64,000 nt of DNA. It comes from Puccinia triticina. Lineage: Eukaryota; Basidiomycota; Pucciniomycetes; Pucciniales; Pucciniaceae. Under the pieces are notes generated by a model. That model made no database searches and was not told the DNA's origin. It worked only from the letters and a program-made list of their open reading frames with translations. This document shows, in pieces, positions 1-12,100 of the stretch; within the stretch, counting starts at the first letter, position 1; each line of letters opens with the position of its first letter. A program made the position numbers and the translations under genes. Where the stretch lies: assembly GCF_026914185.1 (NCBI RefSeq), contig NC_070561.1, positions 3,534,001-3,598,000 on the forward strand. Direction: 5' to 3'.

Positions 1-818
1 ATGATTTTACTGGTCAAAAGGTTAAGTCTAAGTTGAACCAAGTATGTACTACTGATCATTCACCTTCTATTCATTGTTGTACCCGTACTGACTCTTTTCT
101 TTGGGGCTGACTGATTTCTTTTGGAAAGACATTCAAGAAATGGTATGATGCCTTTCTTGCATGTAAAGAGGCGAGTGGTTTTGGGTGGAATGAAGAACAG
201 TATATGGTCACTGCATCCGAGGATGTCTGGAATGCCTTCTTGGTAGTAAGTTGTTTGCATTTTTTGATCATCCATTGTTTAGTTAGTTGGCTGATTAAGA
301 ATACATAGTCCCATCCATTGGCTAAGCGTTTCAAAAACACGCCTTTCCCAGAATATCACGAGCTATGTGTTATTTTTAGCGGGAATGCCGCAACAGGAAG
401 GTTGCGTCGGGGCACTAACGCCAACGATGAGGTTGGCAACGCCGACGTTCACGAGGACAATCCCGACGCAGCGAATGGGACTCTACCTCGAACGGGCACT
501 CAGCAGCGTGGTGTGCGTCCCCATCGCTCGCACCGCAGGACCTCTGGTGATGCCTTTGAATCATCGATTCAATCCGTAGTCAAGGCTTTTCTTGCTCAAG
601 ATAACAACAGACCTGAGGATACTCCAACCCACAGGGCCATCACAAAGTTCGAAGACGAATTTGCTGCTGGTCTTGAAATGGATGATCTAGTTGCCGGCTA
701 CAGTGTTTTGGAGAACAAGGCCAAGGCTATCACTTTCTTAGCTATCCGAGACAGCCACCGCTGTTCAGCCTGGTTGCATGCTCAGATCCAGAAACGACGC
801 GAACGTGACAACATGTAA
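1..818 (+). CDS. Myb/SANT-like DNA-binding protein of a Harbinger element (5' partial)
   Basis: This is the C-terminal part of a Myb_DNA-bind_3-like protein, the usual second gene of PIF/Harbinger transposons, which helps the transposase reach the nucleus and bind the ends. Three exons fit one frame: 1(3)-41, 129-245 and 309-818. The introns 42-128 (GTATGT...AAG) and 246-308 (GTAAGT...TAG) are both phase 0. The joined product contains the family signature: a FT..Q.K.K...Q stretch, then SGFGWNEEQ, VTASEDVW and then FKNTPFPEYHELCVIF. The C-terminal half resembles the tail of the companion protein at 29339-30542 (low-complexity linker, then a helical block ending WL..Q). The N-terminus and start codon lie outside the window. 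The exact first acceptor (AAG at 126-128) is an inference from frame continuity. Confidence 0.65.
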
Positions 819-819
819 T

Positions 820-900
820 TCCACTCGCTCGTACTCGATCAATCTCCACTGGCTCGTAAAGTCGATTGATCTCCACTCGCTCATGAACTCGATCAATCAA
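820..900. repeat. Short degenerate tandem repeat
   Basis: About three imperfect copies of a roughly 25-30 bp unit (variants of cactcgctc...ctcgatcaatc) lie just after the Myb-like stop codon inside the Harbinger element. No coding function is seen. Confidence 0.5.
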
Positions 901-1341
901 AATCTTGCTCCTCATCAAACTCAATGTCGCCGGGCCTTGTGTACTCTCAATCAGAACCTCGGATACTCAACAGACCCTCACATAAGACCCATGTACACTG
1001 ATCAAACCCTTGTATGCTTGTTTTTCTGTTATTTTCTGTGTTCTTGAGTCTGTAGGCAAATAATAGACAGGCCAAGCTATATATGAAACAGTTGTTTATT
1101 TGTTTGAAAAGCAAGAGCTATCTGAGAGAGTTTAAGTAAGGAAGAGCTATGTGCGAGATGCTAAGTAACTACGATATTGATTCCACATGTCCTGAGCAAT
1201 CCGATCTCTCCAGGAATTGTTTGCTGCTCGTTCGCGAGCCCGACTTAGAACCTCTTCCTCATCGTCTTCATCTGGTGGAGGGTCGTCCTCACCAGTTGGT
1301 GCGCACTCATTTGCATCCAGTCTAAATTCTACGCCATACCC

Positions 1342-2193
1342 TCAATCATTGATGATGATGTTGTGTATTACCGCTAACACAATTACAAGGTCCCTCTGAG
1401 TCTTGAGACTGTACTCCAAAGGATGAACGAGTATAGGGAAGCGTTTCTTCCAGGTCCCAAAGGTCCGCTCAACGACATTTTGCATCATCGAATGTCGAAG
1501 GTTATAAAGTTCTTCCTTTGTTTCAGGTCTGAAAACAAATGAATTACAAGCATGTACCACGCCAAGGACATTCTGAGCTAAACAACCCTTCCGGTTTTGA
1601 TATGGGCCCGCTAGATGTTCGGGTACGCAGGCTGGAATGTGGCAGCCGTCTAGTGCGCCGATACACCCATCAAAGAATGGTGAAAACTTTGGGTTGTCCA
1701 AGATGACTTTGTGCGTGAATTTCGGATTGGGGGTGACAATATACTTTGATTTAAGCTGGAGGAGGAGTCGAATGATATGATGAAACACCCGTGATATCGT
1801 TTCTCCACTATGCTGAAACTGATCCTGTGCTTGACGGTTGGTTGCATTCTGCCCAACGATGTACAGGAATATGCCGAGTTGTTTGTCCATGCTGAGAATT
1901 CTGGAAACAGGCTCATAGTTGATTGAATCCAGCTCAACTGAGCAACCTTTGAAGGTATCAATAGACAACCGGAGCATGGCTTGAGCCCGTCGGGCATTCC
2001 CACCAAGGATGTGTTTGATGTATGCGGCTCCGCCAAATATGGCGTCATTGTACGGCTCCCTGTGGTGCAATCTTGACCATTGACGGAGACCAATGATGGA
2101 AACAAGGAAGAGAAGGAACCGACGCTTTCGTTTCATCTGCTCTTGCTGTCGAAGTCGGGCCATCTGATTGTTTTCAGTTGAGTCAATGTCCAT
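1342..2193 (-). pseudogene. PIF/Harbinger DDE transposase with internal deletion
   Basis: A 283-residue DDE_Tnp_4-type transposase. The N-terminal part (about residues 1-150) is the helix-turn-helix and linker region. The first catalytic Asp is in GALDGCHIPA and the catalytic Glu is in NVVERTFGTWKKRF. Between HACNSFVF and ETKEELYNLRHS about 60 residues are missing compared with the second Harbinger transposase in this window (28310-29117), which at this place carries the block GSAHDTRVF and FLADAGYG with the second catalytic Asp. There are no stops, so the deletion kept the frame. Without the middle Asp the protein should be catalytically dead; it might still bind ends or act as a competitor. 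It lies convergent to the Myb-like gene. The ATG at 2193 was taken because it is the first Met in the open frame. Confidence 0.75.
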
Positions 2194-2404
2194 TTCAGTG
2201 ATGATACTGGTTGTTGTTGGTATGTATCAATAGTTGTGTTGGAGGGTCCACCAGTTTATGAGGTGCCGCCCCAAACAGCTGATTCAGCTGATTGTTATAA
2301 ATGGGGGAGGTGTAATAAATAAAATTTCCGATGAAAATTAGGGGACTCGCAATTTATAACGGGGGGCCCATTTATGCCGTATAACGCGGCAGCCAAACGG
2401 GGCC

Positions 2405-3163
2405 TTAATTTAATCTCAGGTGCGTGCTATTCTGCTAGTTGACATTCCAAAAACTACTAAAGGCATTGTCAGAGGCAAATTTTTGCCTTGTAGCCTGGTT
2501 GAGGGGAATCAGAAGAGAAAAAGCATGACAATATCCACTCACAATTATGGTGTTCAAAGTTGATTTATGCATGCATAAATCATAAATTGATAAAATTCTT
2601 TCAGTGGGATTGCATAATCATACTTGCAAGCAAAGTACATGAGTCGTTGCCCTAGAATCCACATCCCCGCCTTCAACCCAGCATGTGTGGGGGCAGCCGA
2701 TCGGGCAACTCGGAAGCGGGGCGAGAAGAATTCGGCGGCGAGGAACAGGCGTCCCTATATTGACCACCAGTGCCTGTTGTCGAGGCAGTATGAACAATTG
2801 TTGTTCCTAACGAGGAGGTTTGCGTGTACAGGCATGTTGCCCCTGCGGATGCTACCAACGGCTAAAAAATTGTCGTTAGTTGATGGGGCGCCGGGCCCGC
2901 CAGAGGGATTGGAATTTCTCTGGGGATTAGTTTGTCTTTATTGGTTGGACTTTCCACTTTGACAGCGAGTGGGTTGAGCTTGATTTTGGGAATTTTGATA
3001 GAACGTTGCTGCGGTAAGAAGCATCGAGTTTAGATTTATCGCACAGCCCTTGAAATAAATGGATGCCTTATTCGAATAGTAGAAATACAAAAATCAATTG
3101 CCGATAACTTAAGCTGAGAGCCAAACAGCGCAGTAACAAAAATACAATTGGAAAATACATTTA
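2405..3163. other. Intergenic region between the Harbinger element and the CSF1 3' end
   Basis: About 760 bases with no supported gene. A plus-strand open frame at 2624-2962 has no recognisable domain and no splice context. The right end of the region holds the 3' flank of the minus-strand CSF1-like gene. Confidence 0.5.
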
Positions 3164-6100
3164 TTATTCTTGGATGCTCGCGATTTCAGACTGATGAATT
3201 CTAAACTGATGCCGAGCAAAGGCTGATTCATATACGCCTTCGAAGAAATCAATAACATTATCAAGTGGTTTAATCACCCGGATGACTTGATGATATGAAA
3301 AAGAGTAGAAGCCCAGTTAGTTTCAGTCGCCAATAATTTGATTCGACCACGCAGGTAACAAATGTACTTACGGGTATATTTGGGCAAGTTTTCGTTCCAC
3401 TTGAAATAGTTTACTAAGGGAAGTGTAGCTAGCATCAACCAAATAATAAAAAAGTAAGTTTAAAAAGCTTCATGCACTTTGATGAAAACAAAATCAACAG
3501 CAAGAGAAGATAATCTCACCATGCCAAAGTTCTTGCACCTTTGCGTCTTCGATCACTGGCGGAGTCTCGGCAATCAGCACAAGGTCTTCGTTTACTTTCT
3601 TAGGTTCTAGATCTTGAGCCATAAAAGGTTCGTTTGAGCCTCTCACTTCATTTGCTTTGTTCCAAGCCGAGCGGAACTTGCTCCACAGATTGGCGTGCGT
3701 AGTTACATCGGTTGAAATGTGTATGTTGTTTGGCATCTCTGCTCGGAAAGTATGTGTCACTTGATTCTTATCTATTATTTCAGAGGCCGACATACTAATC
3801 CAAAGCCGGTTCGCGTTCAAGACTAATTCATGCGGCACGTTTTCCAATACACCATACCACGAACCATCTGATTGAATCTTTTCGGATAAGCCGTTCGGCG
3901 GAAGATTGAGATGGGCGACTTGACAACCTTCCGTGGTAAAGCTTAGGTTGTAGATCATGTGACTTGTAGTAGGAGTTCGAGTTAAAAATGCTTGAGTGGC
4001 TTCGAGTTGCATCCGAAGTAATGGCATGTCGCCAAATTGACCCGCAAATAAAACCAAAGATATATTGTGAGTCGTCAGCTGTAGAGACCCGACAATCTTG
4101 ATTTCATTGACACTGTGAGTGGGAGGATTGGATCGGTCGCTTTCAAGACGCTGGGCCACATTAAGAAGCGTATCCTTTTCCCGCCGGACGATCATACCGT
4201 GTGGTAGCTGACGCAAGACATCTTCGGCCTGGGTATTTTGTTGGTTAACTTGATTTTCTATCGCATCAAACACGGATTTCCCTCGGGAGGCGGTGTAGAG
4301 GGTAGCCAGCACATTGATTCTCCTCAAATGCAAAGACGTTCGTAAGCTCAAATCTTTCCTCCCGTGAAGTTTCTCGGATGAGCTCTCATTGAGAGATTTG
4401 ATATCATTCCAATCGTCTTGGACGGCCCCTTGAATCAGGTCTGTGCGAAGCAGAAGTATTGTCTCGGAAGATACAGTCAAGTAGACTTCCATCGGTCCGA
4501 TGGTCGCATTAATATCTAATATCGTATCTGAAGATAGATCTTCGACACTGATCAGTAAGGTGAAATGTTGTAGATGTGCCCGACCGCCCAGCAATCCATC
4601 TCCGACCGCAACAGCAGAAGTTTCACCGATGTCTAGTACTAAGGACCTGGAAACACCCGGAATGTGTCTCACCCTCAAATTTAATGGAGTCGTTCCCAGG
4701 TGAAGAGTACCTACACTAGGAGATAGCCTTAGCAAGAATTTGATATTATCAGCCAGCACTGCCACAAGAAGAATGGTGGTGTCGTTTTTGTCGTTTTGCG
4801 GAATGGTTTCTAACGGCTTCGGGATCTTGCCGACACCCGACTCGGGCTTTAATTGAGCTGGTGGGGTGACCTGATCGAGCCAAATTGCTTTGAAAAGCAA
4901 GCATATATTGAGATGATTGAAATCCACCTCGGTCAATAGCTCGGAGAATTTCAAGAGCACTGAACATGTATGCGTATGCTGGCGGGTAGCTGGACGCAAA
5001 GCTCTCCAATCTACAGATGCAACCATATCACCTGCTTCAGCTTTTAGGGCTGAATCAAACCCGTGCTGGAAAAAGACCTGAGTTCAGCCGAGTGACAATC
5101 ACCTCAGGAGACGAGCGTCAAACAAAACTTACCTCATGGCGAAGGAAAGCCGCGATCTTAGAAACTGTGCATGCCGCATTGAACTGGTTTTTATCCAGAC
5201 GACCGGAGGCGAATAAAACACCACTAGCCCACTGAAGTTTCGCTAGGGCGCGAGTAGGTAGACAGGTTATAGTAAGTTCAGAACGATCGATCCGCAACCC
5301 GAAGGACAAATTGGTTGATAAAATCGATGATTTGGTGGTTTCTGTCGATTGGGTCGGCGGCTTGACGGAAGTAGACTTGATGGTGTTGTCTGATTTTGGG
5401 CAGACACGCCGATTAGCAGCTGCAGACATCTGACTCACAAATCGCAGCAGCGTAGGGTTCAGCGTACTAAGAGCAATGTGCAAAGTGTTAGTTCCAATTT
5501 TCAACGATGGCCGGTCTAATTCCGGCTATTCACTTACTTTTGTGAGGAATGCACTACAATATCAACATGAAGAGCTGCGTCGGTCGTCGCAGAAATCGGG
5601 TTGTACACTGCCCAAGCCGAAACACCGGGTAGGAAGAACAAATCACTATGGGCCACATCCATATTTATACGACCCAAAGAGACGTTGGCACGCTGCAAGA
5701 TTTCAACAAAATCGGCATCATCTTGAGCCAGGTCAAATGTATGCAGTTGTATTTTTCCACCTCCACCCACGCCAGTATCAAAGTCAACACGGATGGCCCA
5801 GGGGTCGGTTAGTGTAGGGGAAAGAGAAATGCTTGGTTTGACAGTTGCGCGTTGGCATTCATCAGCCGTCTCCACGTCTGAGGATTGGGTGTGACTTTCG
5901 ATTAAGTTGACGATGAGATGGCTATCGCGTTCATATACATCCAGAAATGCATGGATGATTAAAAGAATGGAAGGACTCATGTCAATCGTGATTCCACTAG
6001 GTGCAGAGGCCTTGACAGTAAGTATGGTAGCAGCTTGTGGTCGAGCGGTCAAGCCAAACTTGACGTCCAAGTGAGGGACAAAGACGGAATTGCGGGTCTC

Positions 6101-9100
6101 GTGGCTTGTGCTGTCAAAATTCTCGACCAACGATGGATCTAGCTGAGACACCGACTGTATGGCAAATAGTTCCACACTAGCTTGAGCGGTCTGACCTAGA
6201 CGACTCCAGGTGACTAGCTGAGTGAATGAAATTAACAAAGCCGCTCCTTTGAAGCCTTGAGGTGATGGTGGATTGTCATTAGATTTGTTGGAATCAGAGG
6301 GGGGGTCGTCCAAAGGTATAGCTAAACCAAACTGAGAACAGCGGCCTGCAAAGATCAACCGCTGGAGTAAGGGTTCAGTTAAGGTATCCTGATTTTGAGC
6401 ACTAGACCAAGCTTGTTCAATGCGCGACTCAGCCTCAGCCATTTCAGTTCGATGAACAGTTTTGATACGGGCAAGTTCAAGCTGTAAATACTGAATACAA
6501 TCCAGTAGTAGCTTGAAGGCTGAAGTGGCTGCAACGGCATGGATGCGCTGAAAATCTGCGGTGATTTCTAATACATCTTCGCGGATAGGGTCACGATCAG
6601 TTGAGTGGGTAAATGCCCAGGCCGGGCTCTGGTTGGAGAGAAAAAGATCGAAAACGAAGCGAGCAAAACTTTGCGCATGTCCCGTCGTTTGCTCTGGTGG
6701 TGCAAGGGAGATCGCGCAATCGGACAGTTCCAGATGACGGAATTTCGGATGAACAGTGCATTTTACGCGCCGACATTCAATGCGAGGTAGGGGTTTGGGA
6801 GCAACTATGGAAAGCTCAAATCCCGACAGTATAATCTCGGCAAAGATTTGCAGAGAAGATTCTTTGACTGATTTTGAGCTGTTGATTTTGATAGGTGCTT
6901 GCGGTATCACTGGCGGTCGTAACAAGTGGATGAGCTCGTTGATATCTTCACCGTATCGGCCTGTCATTGTCAGAATGGTATCCAGCCAGTTGATCGATAG
7001 AGAAGCACTGAACAAGTCGATTGAAAGATCTAAATGTAGGGATGGGTTGGATTTGGTTGGATTTGTGTAAGAACATAGCATTTGTAAGGATGGGAACTTC
7101 AATAAACCATGATGCCGCGTGGTCAAGTCGAGCGGCTCCGAGTCAATTTTCTCGGTGGTTGAAGTAAAGCTCAGAGTGTGCTGATCGACTGCGATTCCGC
7201 CATTCAGACCAAGCTGTTCGTTTCTCAGGGATACTTTGAAGTCAGTAAAACTTAGACCCTGCAAGCTGTAGACAACCTCCAATCGTGGGATGGGCTGGAA
7301 TTTAGCTGCTATGTCCGTAAGGTGGAGCTCGAGAGACAACGACCAATTCCCAACAGTGCTTGAAGGGCTACGGGCCGCCGGTTCCGATTTCCATGCCTCT
7401 AAGATTTTATGATACATCGGTACGATCCGAGACGCGACTTCTCGCTGCCGCCAGTCGCGCACAAACTCTTCCATCTTGACCAGGCTGCGACCAACGCTGA
7501 CATGAATACTATCGAGTGATACTAATAATATTATGTTTGAGGTATCTGGCCCGTTGCGTGTATTAACAGTAATGTTTTCAATTTTGGCTGACATCAGCAA
7601 ATTTTCTAGAACCGGTTCGGTTGCCGAGGACAGATGCGCAAGTGAAATTTCAGAGAGATAGATGCCAATATGCTCGAGGTGGGCAGAAGAAAAGCATAGA
7701 TTCGGTTGAAACGAGACGGCAGGCGTAGCATTCTCAAGGCTCAAGCTCAGAGAGAGCTTTCCCACTTCAATCATGGTACCCAAGCGATGAACGGCTGCTT
7801 GCAGTCTTGCGCCGCCAAAAACAACGGACATTTCAAGTTTGCAAAATATGCCGGTGAAGGAGGAGACATCGGTAGCTTTCATAGGAAGTGTGACGGGTTC
7901 TGAAAAGTCTCGTTGAATAATAGGATCTTCTGGAACTTTTGGCTTGAAAGCGTGCACGAGGGTAACGATGTGTTGGGCAAGCGAGCTGAATTGCGGATCT
8001 ACTTTGCAGGTAATCTTCCCGGTATTGAGATAACAGCCTAGTGCGACAGATTTTTTTCTTAATTCGGTAGCAACAAGCAAGGTGGTTGGGGTGAGCTGGA
8101 AGAAATTGTCGCAGTTTCCCAGCGCTGAAGGAAATGCGGGCGAGTTTGCTTTATGGATAAACCGCACGATAAAGCATCCGGTACTCAGCAGAAAGGAGTG
8201 ATTTTCCAGGAGGTAGGATTGAAGAGAGACCGATGACGCCGGTTTGGGGGGCCTAATTTGAGGCAGGAAGCAGTCGAGTGAACCAACATCTGAATCACCG
8301 CCGTGATCCAAGCTCCATGCGATGAGCTTATTTTGAATGTCTGTTTCTGAAAGATTGGACTTGCGATTGATTGTGGCCCTTCGATTTGCAAGAATGTGAG
8401 CTACTTGACGAAATTTAATCAAACAATACCACGCGAAGCTAGAGCGGTAGGAAGAAGGTAACATATGGGCCCAAAAGGGTGACCGCCTCAAGCATGATGG
8501 TGTTACGTCGACATCATTCTCAATCAAACAGTATATCGCGCTTCGCAGTGTTTCGTGCCTGTGATGTTCGTACTTGGAAACGAGACTCATAGCCCTAGCC
8601 GAATGGGTGACAATCGACGCAAAACTACCGGCCAACGTTTCGGCAGCTCTTTCGACAAAGGAACAAGACATATCGGACGAATTCGCGACCGATTCGAGCC
8701 GGCAGCCATCATGTGATAATCTCAATTCAGCGAATCCACTCTCAAGGACCAAAACGGCGCCGGCGGTGGTTTCGGAATTCGGAGGCAAATTGAGGAAGAA
8801 ATGGTCAATGGCAGATCTGGGGTCTTGTCGTATTAATAACTGGAACCCGTCGGTTGATGCCTGAACATTTTGCGGTAAACCCCGCTGATCCAACGGCCCT
8901 TTCGAAAATAGATCAGGAGATTTGCCATTCAGACAAACCTCTTGAACATGCAAATTTATCGCAGAGAGTGGGGTTGCATTGGCCGACATCGACGAATTTC
9001 CAGTGGGCTCGAAGGCAGAAGCGACATCTTGAAGTAATCTAAACCGAATGAGTGGTATTGAAACAAAAAACTCCAAAACTTCACTATCCGGAGTTGAATT

Positions 9101-12100
9101 AGATGTCGGATTGGCGGTAAGTGATCCCAACAGTCTGTTGTAAAAACTGGATCCATCGGCTTCGAGATCATTCTAAAAGGCGTAGATAGATAAGCTTATC
9201 GTTTGAAATTCAAGAGTGGATACAACTTACATCCGTAAGAGTTTCTAACATGTCATCAATCACTTCAACACACAATGGAGTGAGGAAAAAATCGAGTGGG
9301 GTCTTCATTCGCAGATCGAGATGCTTTCGTCCCAGTACTTGCTTACGCTGAGTAGATGTGTCGTTGGTATTCATACGGGATATGTGAAAGGGCGTATGTT
9401 CACCATCACCGTGTTTATTGTGAATACTTTGGGGCGGAAACAATCCCTAAATGAGGAACTGAAGTCAGCTTTGACTTGTGATGCAGGATTTAGTTGATAC
9501 TCTAGGACTTTTGACTCACCGCCCGCATGGCCAGAAATGTCGGTTGCTGGGGTGGAATGTCCGGGTTTAGCCCATAATATCTCCAGGACGGCAACGCAGT
9601 GGCATACGGTGCAGCAGGTATTGGTGACGTGTCTGCCCGGAGGATTCGAGATGCCGCTGGCAGGGGAGTTCGATGACAGGTCAGTATTTACGCCACAGCT
9701 AATTCTTTCATCCAAAAACACATACACACTGATAGTCGTCGCTGATAAAGTAGTCGTTCGCGGCGGAGGTTCTTTGCTGCGACTCGACCATCTGTTTCAG
9801 ACTGCTCGGCACTGGAGTCACTGAAGAATGGAATCACAAAGTTTAGAGCAGAATTAGATTATTTGTGTTCATCGACACGCCCGACACTTCACTTACGAGC
9901 CCCGAGCGTTGGTCACGTGAGACTGTAGAGAATGGCCGTCATCGCTACTGTCAATTACAGCATGTGGATCGTGGATCGGACTGCGTTGTAGGTCGTCCAG
10001 AATGTCCTTGGCCGCAGCCGGAAGATGAGGATACAGTGCCGCTGTGAAAGACATATGAGCCGGCGAAATTAAAACATGAGTAGAGTCCCGACTTACATGC
10101 GCTGGCACTTCCCGGATATAAAAAGTGGCATCTTTTGGTTTGGATGTCTTGATCTTCTAGAAACTGGCGCTGACTTTGCGCCTTCTCTTCCCAACCCAAA
10201 GCTGCCGCGGCAGAAAGGACTTCCAGGTTCCCAGTACAAGACGCGACTTCTAGCCAGGGAATAGCCGTGTTTTGCATATCACCTCTGGGATCTGGGACTA
10301 AAAGATAAAGCCCAAAGGCGGGGACGATAATTTCCGTGTGAATTTTAAACAGATCGGAAGCCAAGTCGTTGAACGAAAGTTGGATGCCCGAGGAACAATG
10401 GAGCCGCGCCCGTGACCTAGGAGTGACTATGATTAAATCGATAGCCTCCGTGCTCAAGCGTGCAAAGGTGACATCTGGTTCAACGGGGATGGGGAAATCA
10501 GCGAACAGGGAATTTGCCTTGTCAACAAAATTCTCGCCGACGACACCAGTAAATCGAGCAAAAGCTTCAACATCGGTGATGTCGAGCTCGCCGGTCAGTT
10601 GCCCAATAGAACAGCGCCAATCACCGAAGTAAGTGATTGCTGAGATTGTTTCACAAGGTTTAGATTAAGTCAGATGATGTATTTTCAGAACGGTGACGAG
10701 TTTGGTAATCTTACCCTCGGGGAGAGGTCCAAATAGGCGTAGGGCAGTCAGTTGGATTGACTCGAGTCGGACACGAGTTTGAGAATGAAATGAGCTATAG
10801 TTGCCGCTCAAGATCTGGTGTCGAATGGTGGGGTTATCCAAAAGGTGCTCCCAATCGGTAGCTGGTTGAAAGCGCAGTGGAGAAGTTTCCAAGTTCATGT
10901 CTGCAGTAGCGTGAAATAGCAATCAGAGTACGCATGAGAAAGATGTCGCCTCGAGCAGCATCAGTTTGGTAGACGGAGAACGTTGAACTTCAACCACTTA
11001 CCCATAAATGAAGCGTGGTTTTTCAGAAAGCAGCTAGACCTTGGTATCGCACAGAAAACAACCTCTTCGCAATCGAACGAATCTGGATACAAGGAAATAC
11101 ACCGTTATTTCGTTTCCTTGAATGAAACGTTCAGTAGCTGTAAGATACCTTACCTTGCGGAAATGCAAGAAGTAAATTCGTGATGATCGCCTTGAGATCC
11201 ATTTCAAATGTATTCGAGTTAGTAGCCCGATAATTTACTTCGTCCGGATGTTCGCCTACGATGCCTTTTTTGAATGCCGCAATGAATTCTTCCTGCGTAC
11301 TGAAATGATTATAAGAACCGAGGTAATTTTCTTTAATGTTCATCATCAACCGCAAGAGATGCCCGAACGCTTTGAATAGAATGTTATCCATCTATATAAA
11401 TTTGAACACAATTAATCAAGATTGAATTGGATGGGAAGACTAAGAACAAAAAAAATAGATGTGTTTTGGGGTATACCTCCAAACTCAAATTCAAGAAATC
11501 GACAGCTTCCGGTTGAACTGAATCATTGGCATCATAGTAGCCTTGCAGGGAGACCCGATCCAGTTCTGCGCAGTACAATGCAGATTCGGTTGCAAATGAC
11601 TGGTGAGTGCTCCAGTCGGGGTAGTCTAGTTTAACGTTCAAACTGTCGAACTGTACACTGAAGGAAGTGGTTGAGACCGATGGTCGGTAAAGTTCGCCCG
11701 GAATGACGACTCGAATCGCTAGCAATTGGCCGAAAAGAAGTAACAAAGCTACATAACAAACTCGTCAGCAATTGGAAAAATTAAATAAAGGATCTGCAGA
11801 GAACTGACTGTTGTTGTTAGAACCAGCCGCCAAGTCGAAGTTTTCGATGATGTTGAGATCATTTAAATGCAAGTTTAGTTCGTAATCAACCAACTTGAGT
11901 TCGACTTCGTATGTAATTGGGACCCATTCTTCGTAAAGCGTTGGTGGGCCAGAGAGCCAATCTTTGATCAAATCGATTACAAACTGGATGTGATCACGAA
12001 CAAGAGAAACTCGAGGCTGATTTTTCGAATCGGTAAAGTCGTGAGGGTGGTAAGATTTTTCGGACAGGGTAAGGCGGTACTTCCAGGTTCGAGGGGAGTC

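Larger units (their letters stand above)
1..2404. mobile_element. PIF/Harbinger DNA transposon, right part (left end outside window)
   Basis: Two convergent genes typical of PIF/Harbinger elements are present: a Myb/SANT-like gene on the plus strand and a DDE transposase on the minus strand. The right terminus reads, on the minus strand, GGCCCCGTTTGGCTGCCGC and ends at 2404, followed by TTA. This fits the GGCC...GTTTGG-type Harbinger ends and 3-bp TTA/TAA target sites known for the superfamily. No matching left end is seen at positions 1-300, so the element starts upstream of the window. The transposase lacks its middle, so this copy is probably not autonomous. Confidence 0.75.

Noticed and set aside
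2624..2962. 112-residue plus-strand frame
   Set aside because: No domain, no splice context, and composition like non-coding DNA.
6605..7070. Plus-strand frames inside the CSF1-like gene
   Set aside because: Antisense shadows of a long, well-supported coding exon.
9371..9727. Unspliced reading of CSF1 exons 13-14
   Set aside because: It carries the frame of an intron (9657-9725); splicing restores the PSWRYYGLNP...FLAMRA segment typical of Csf1.
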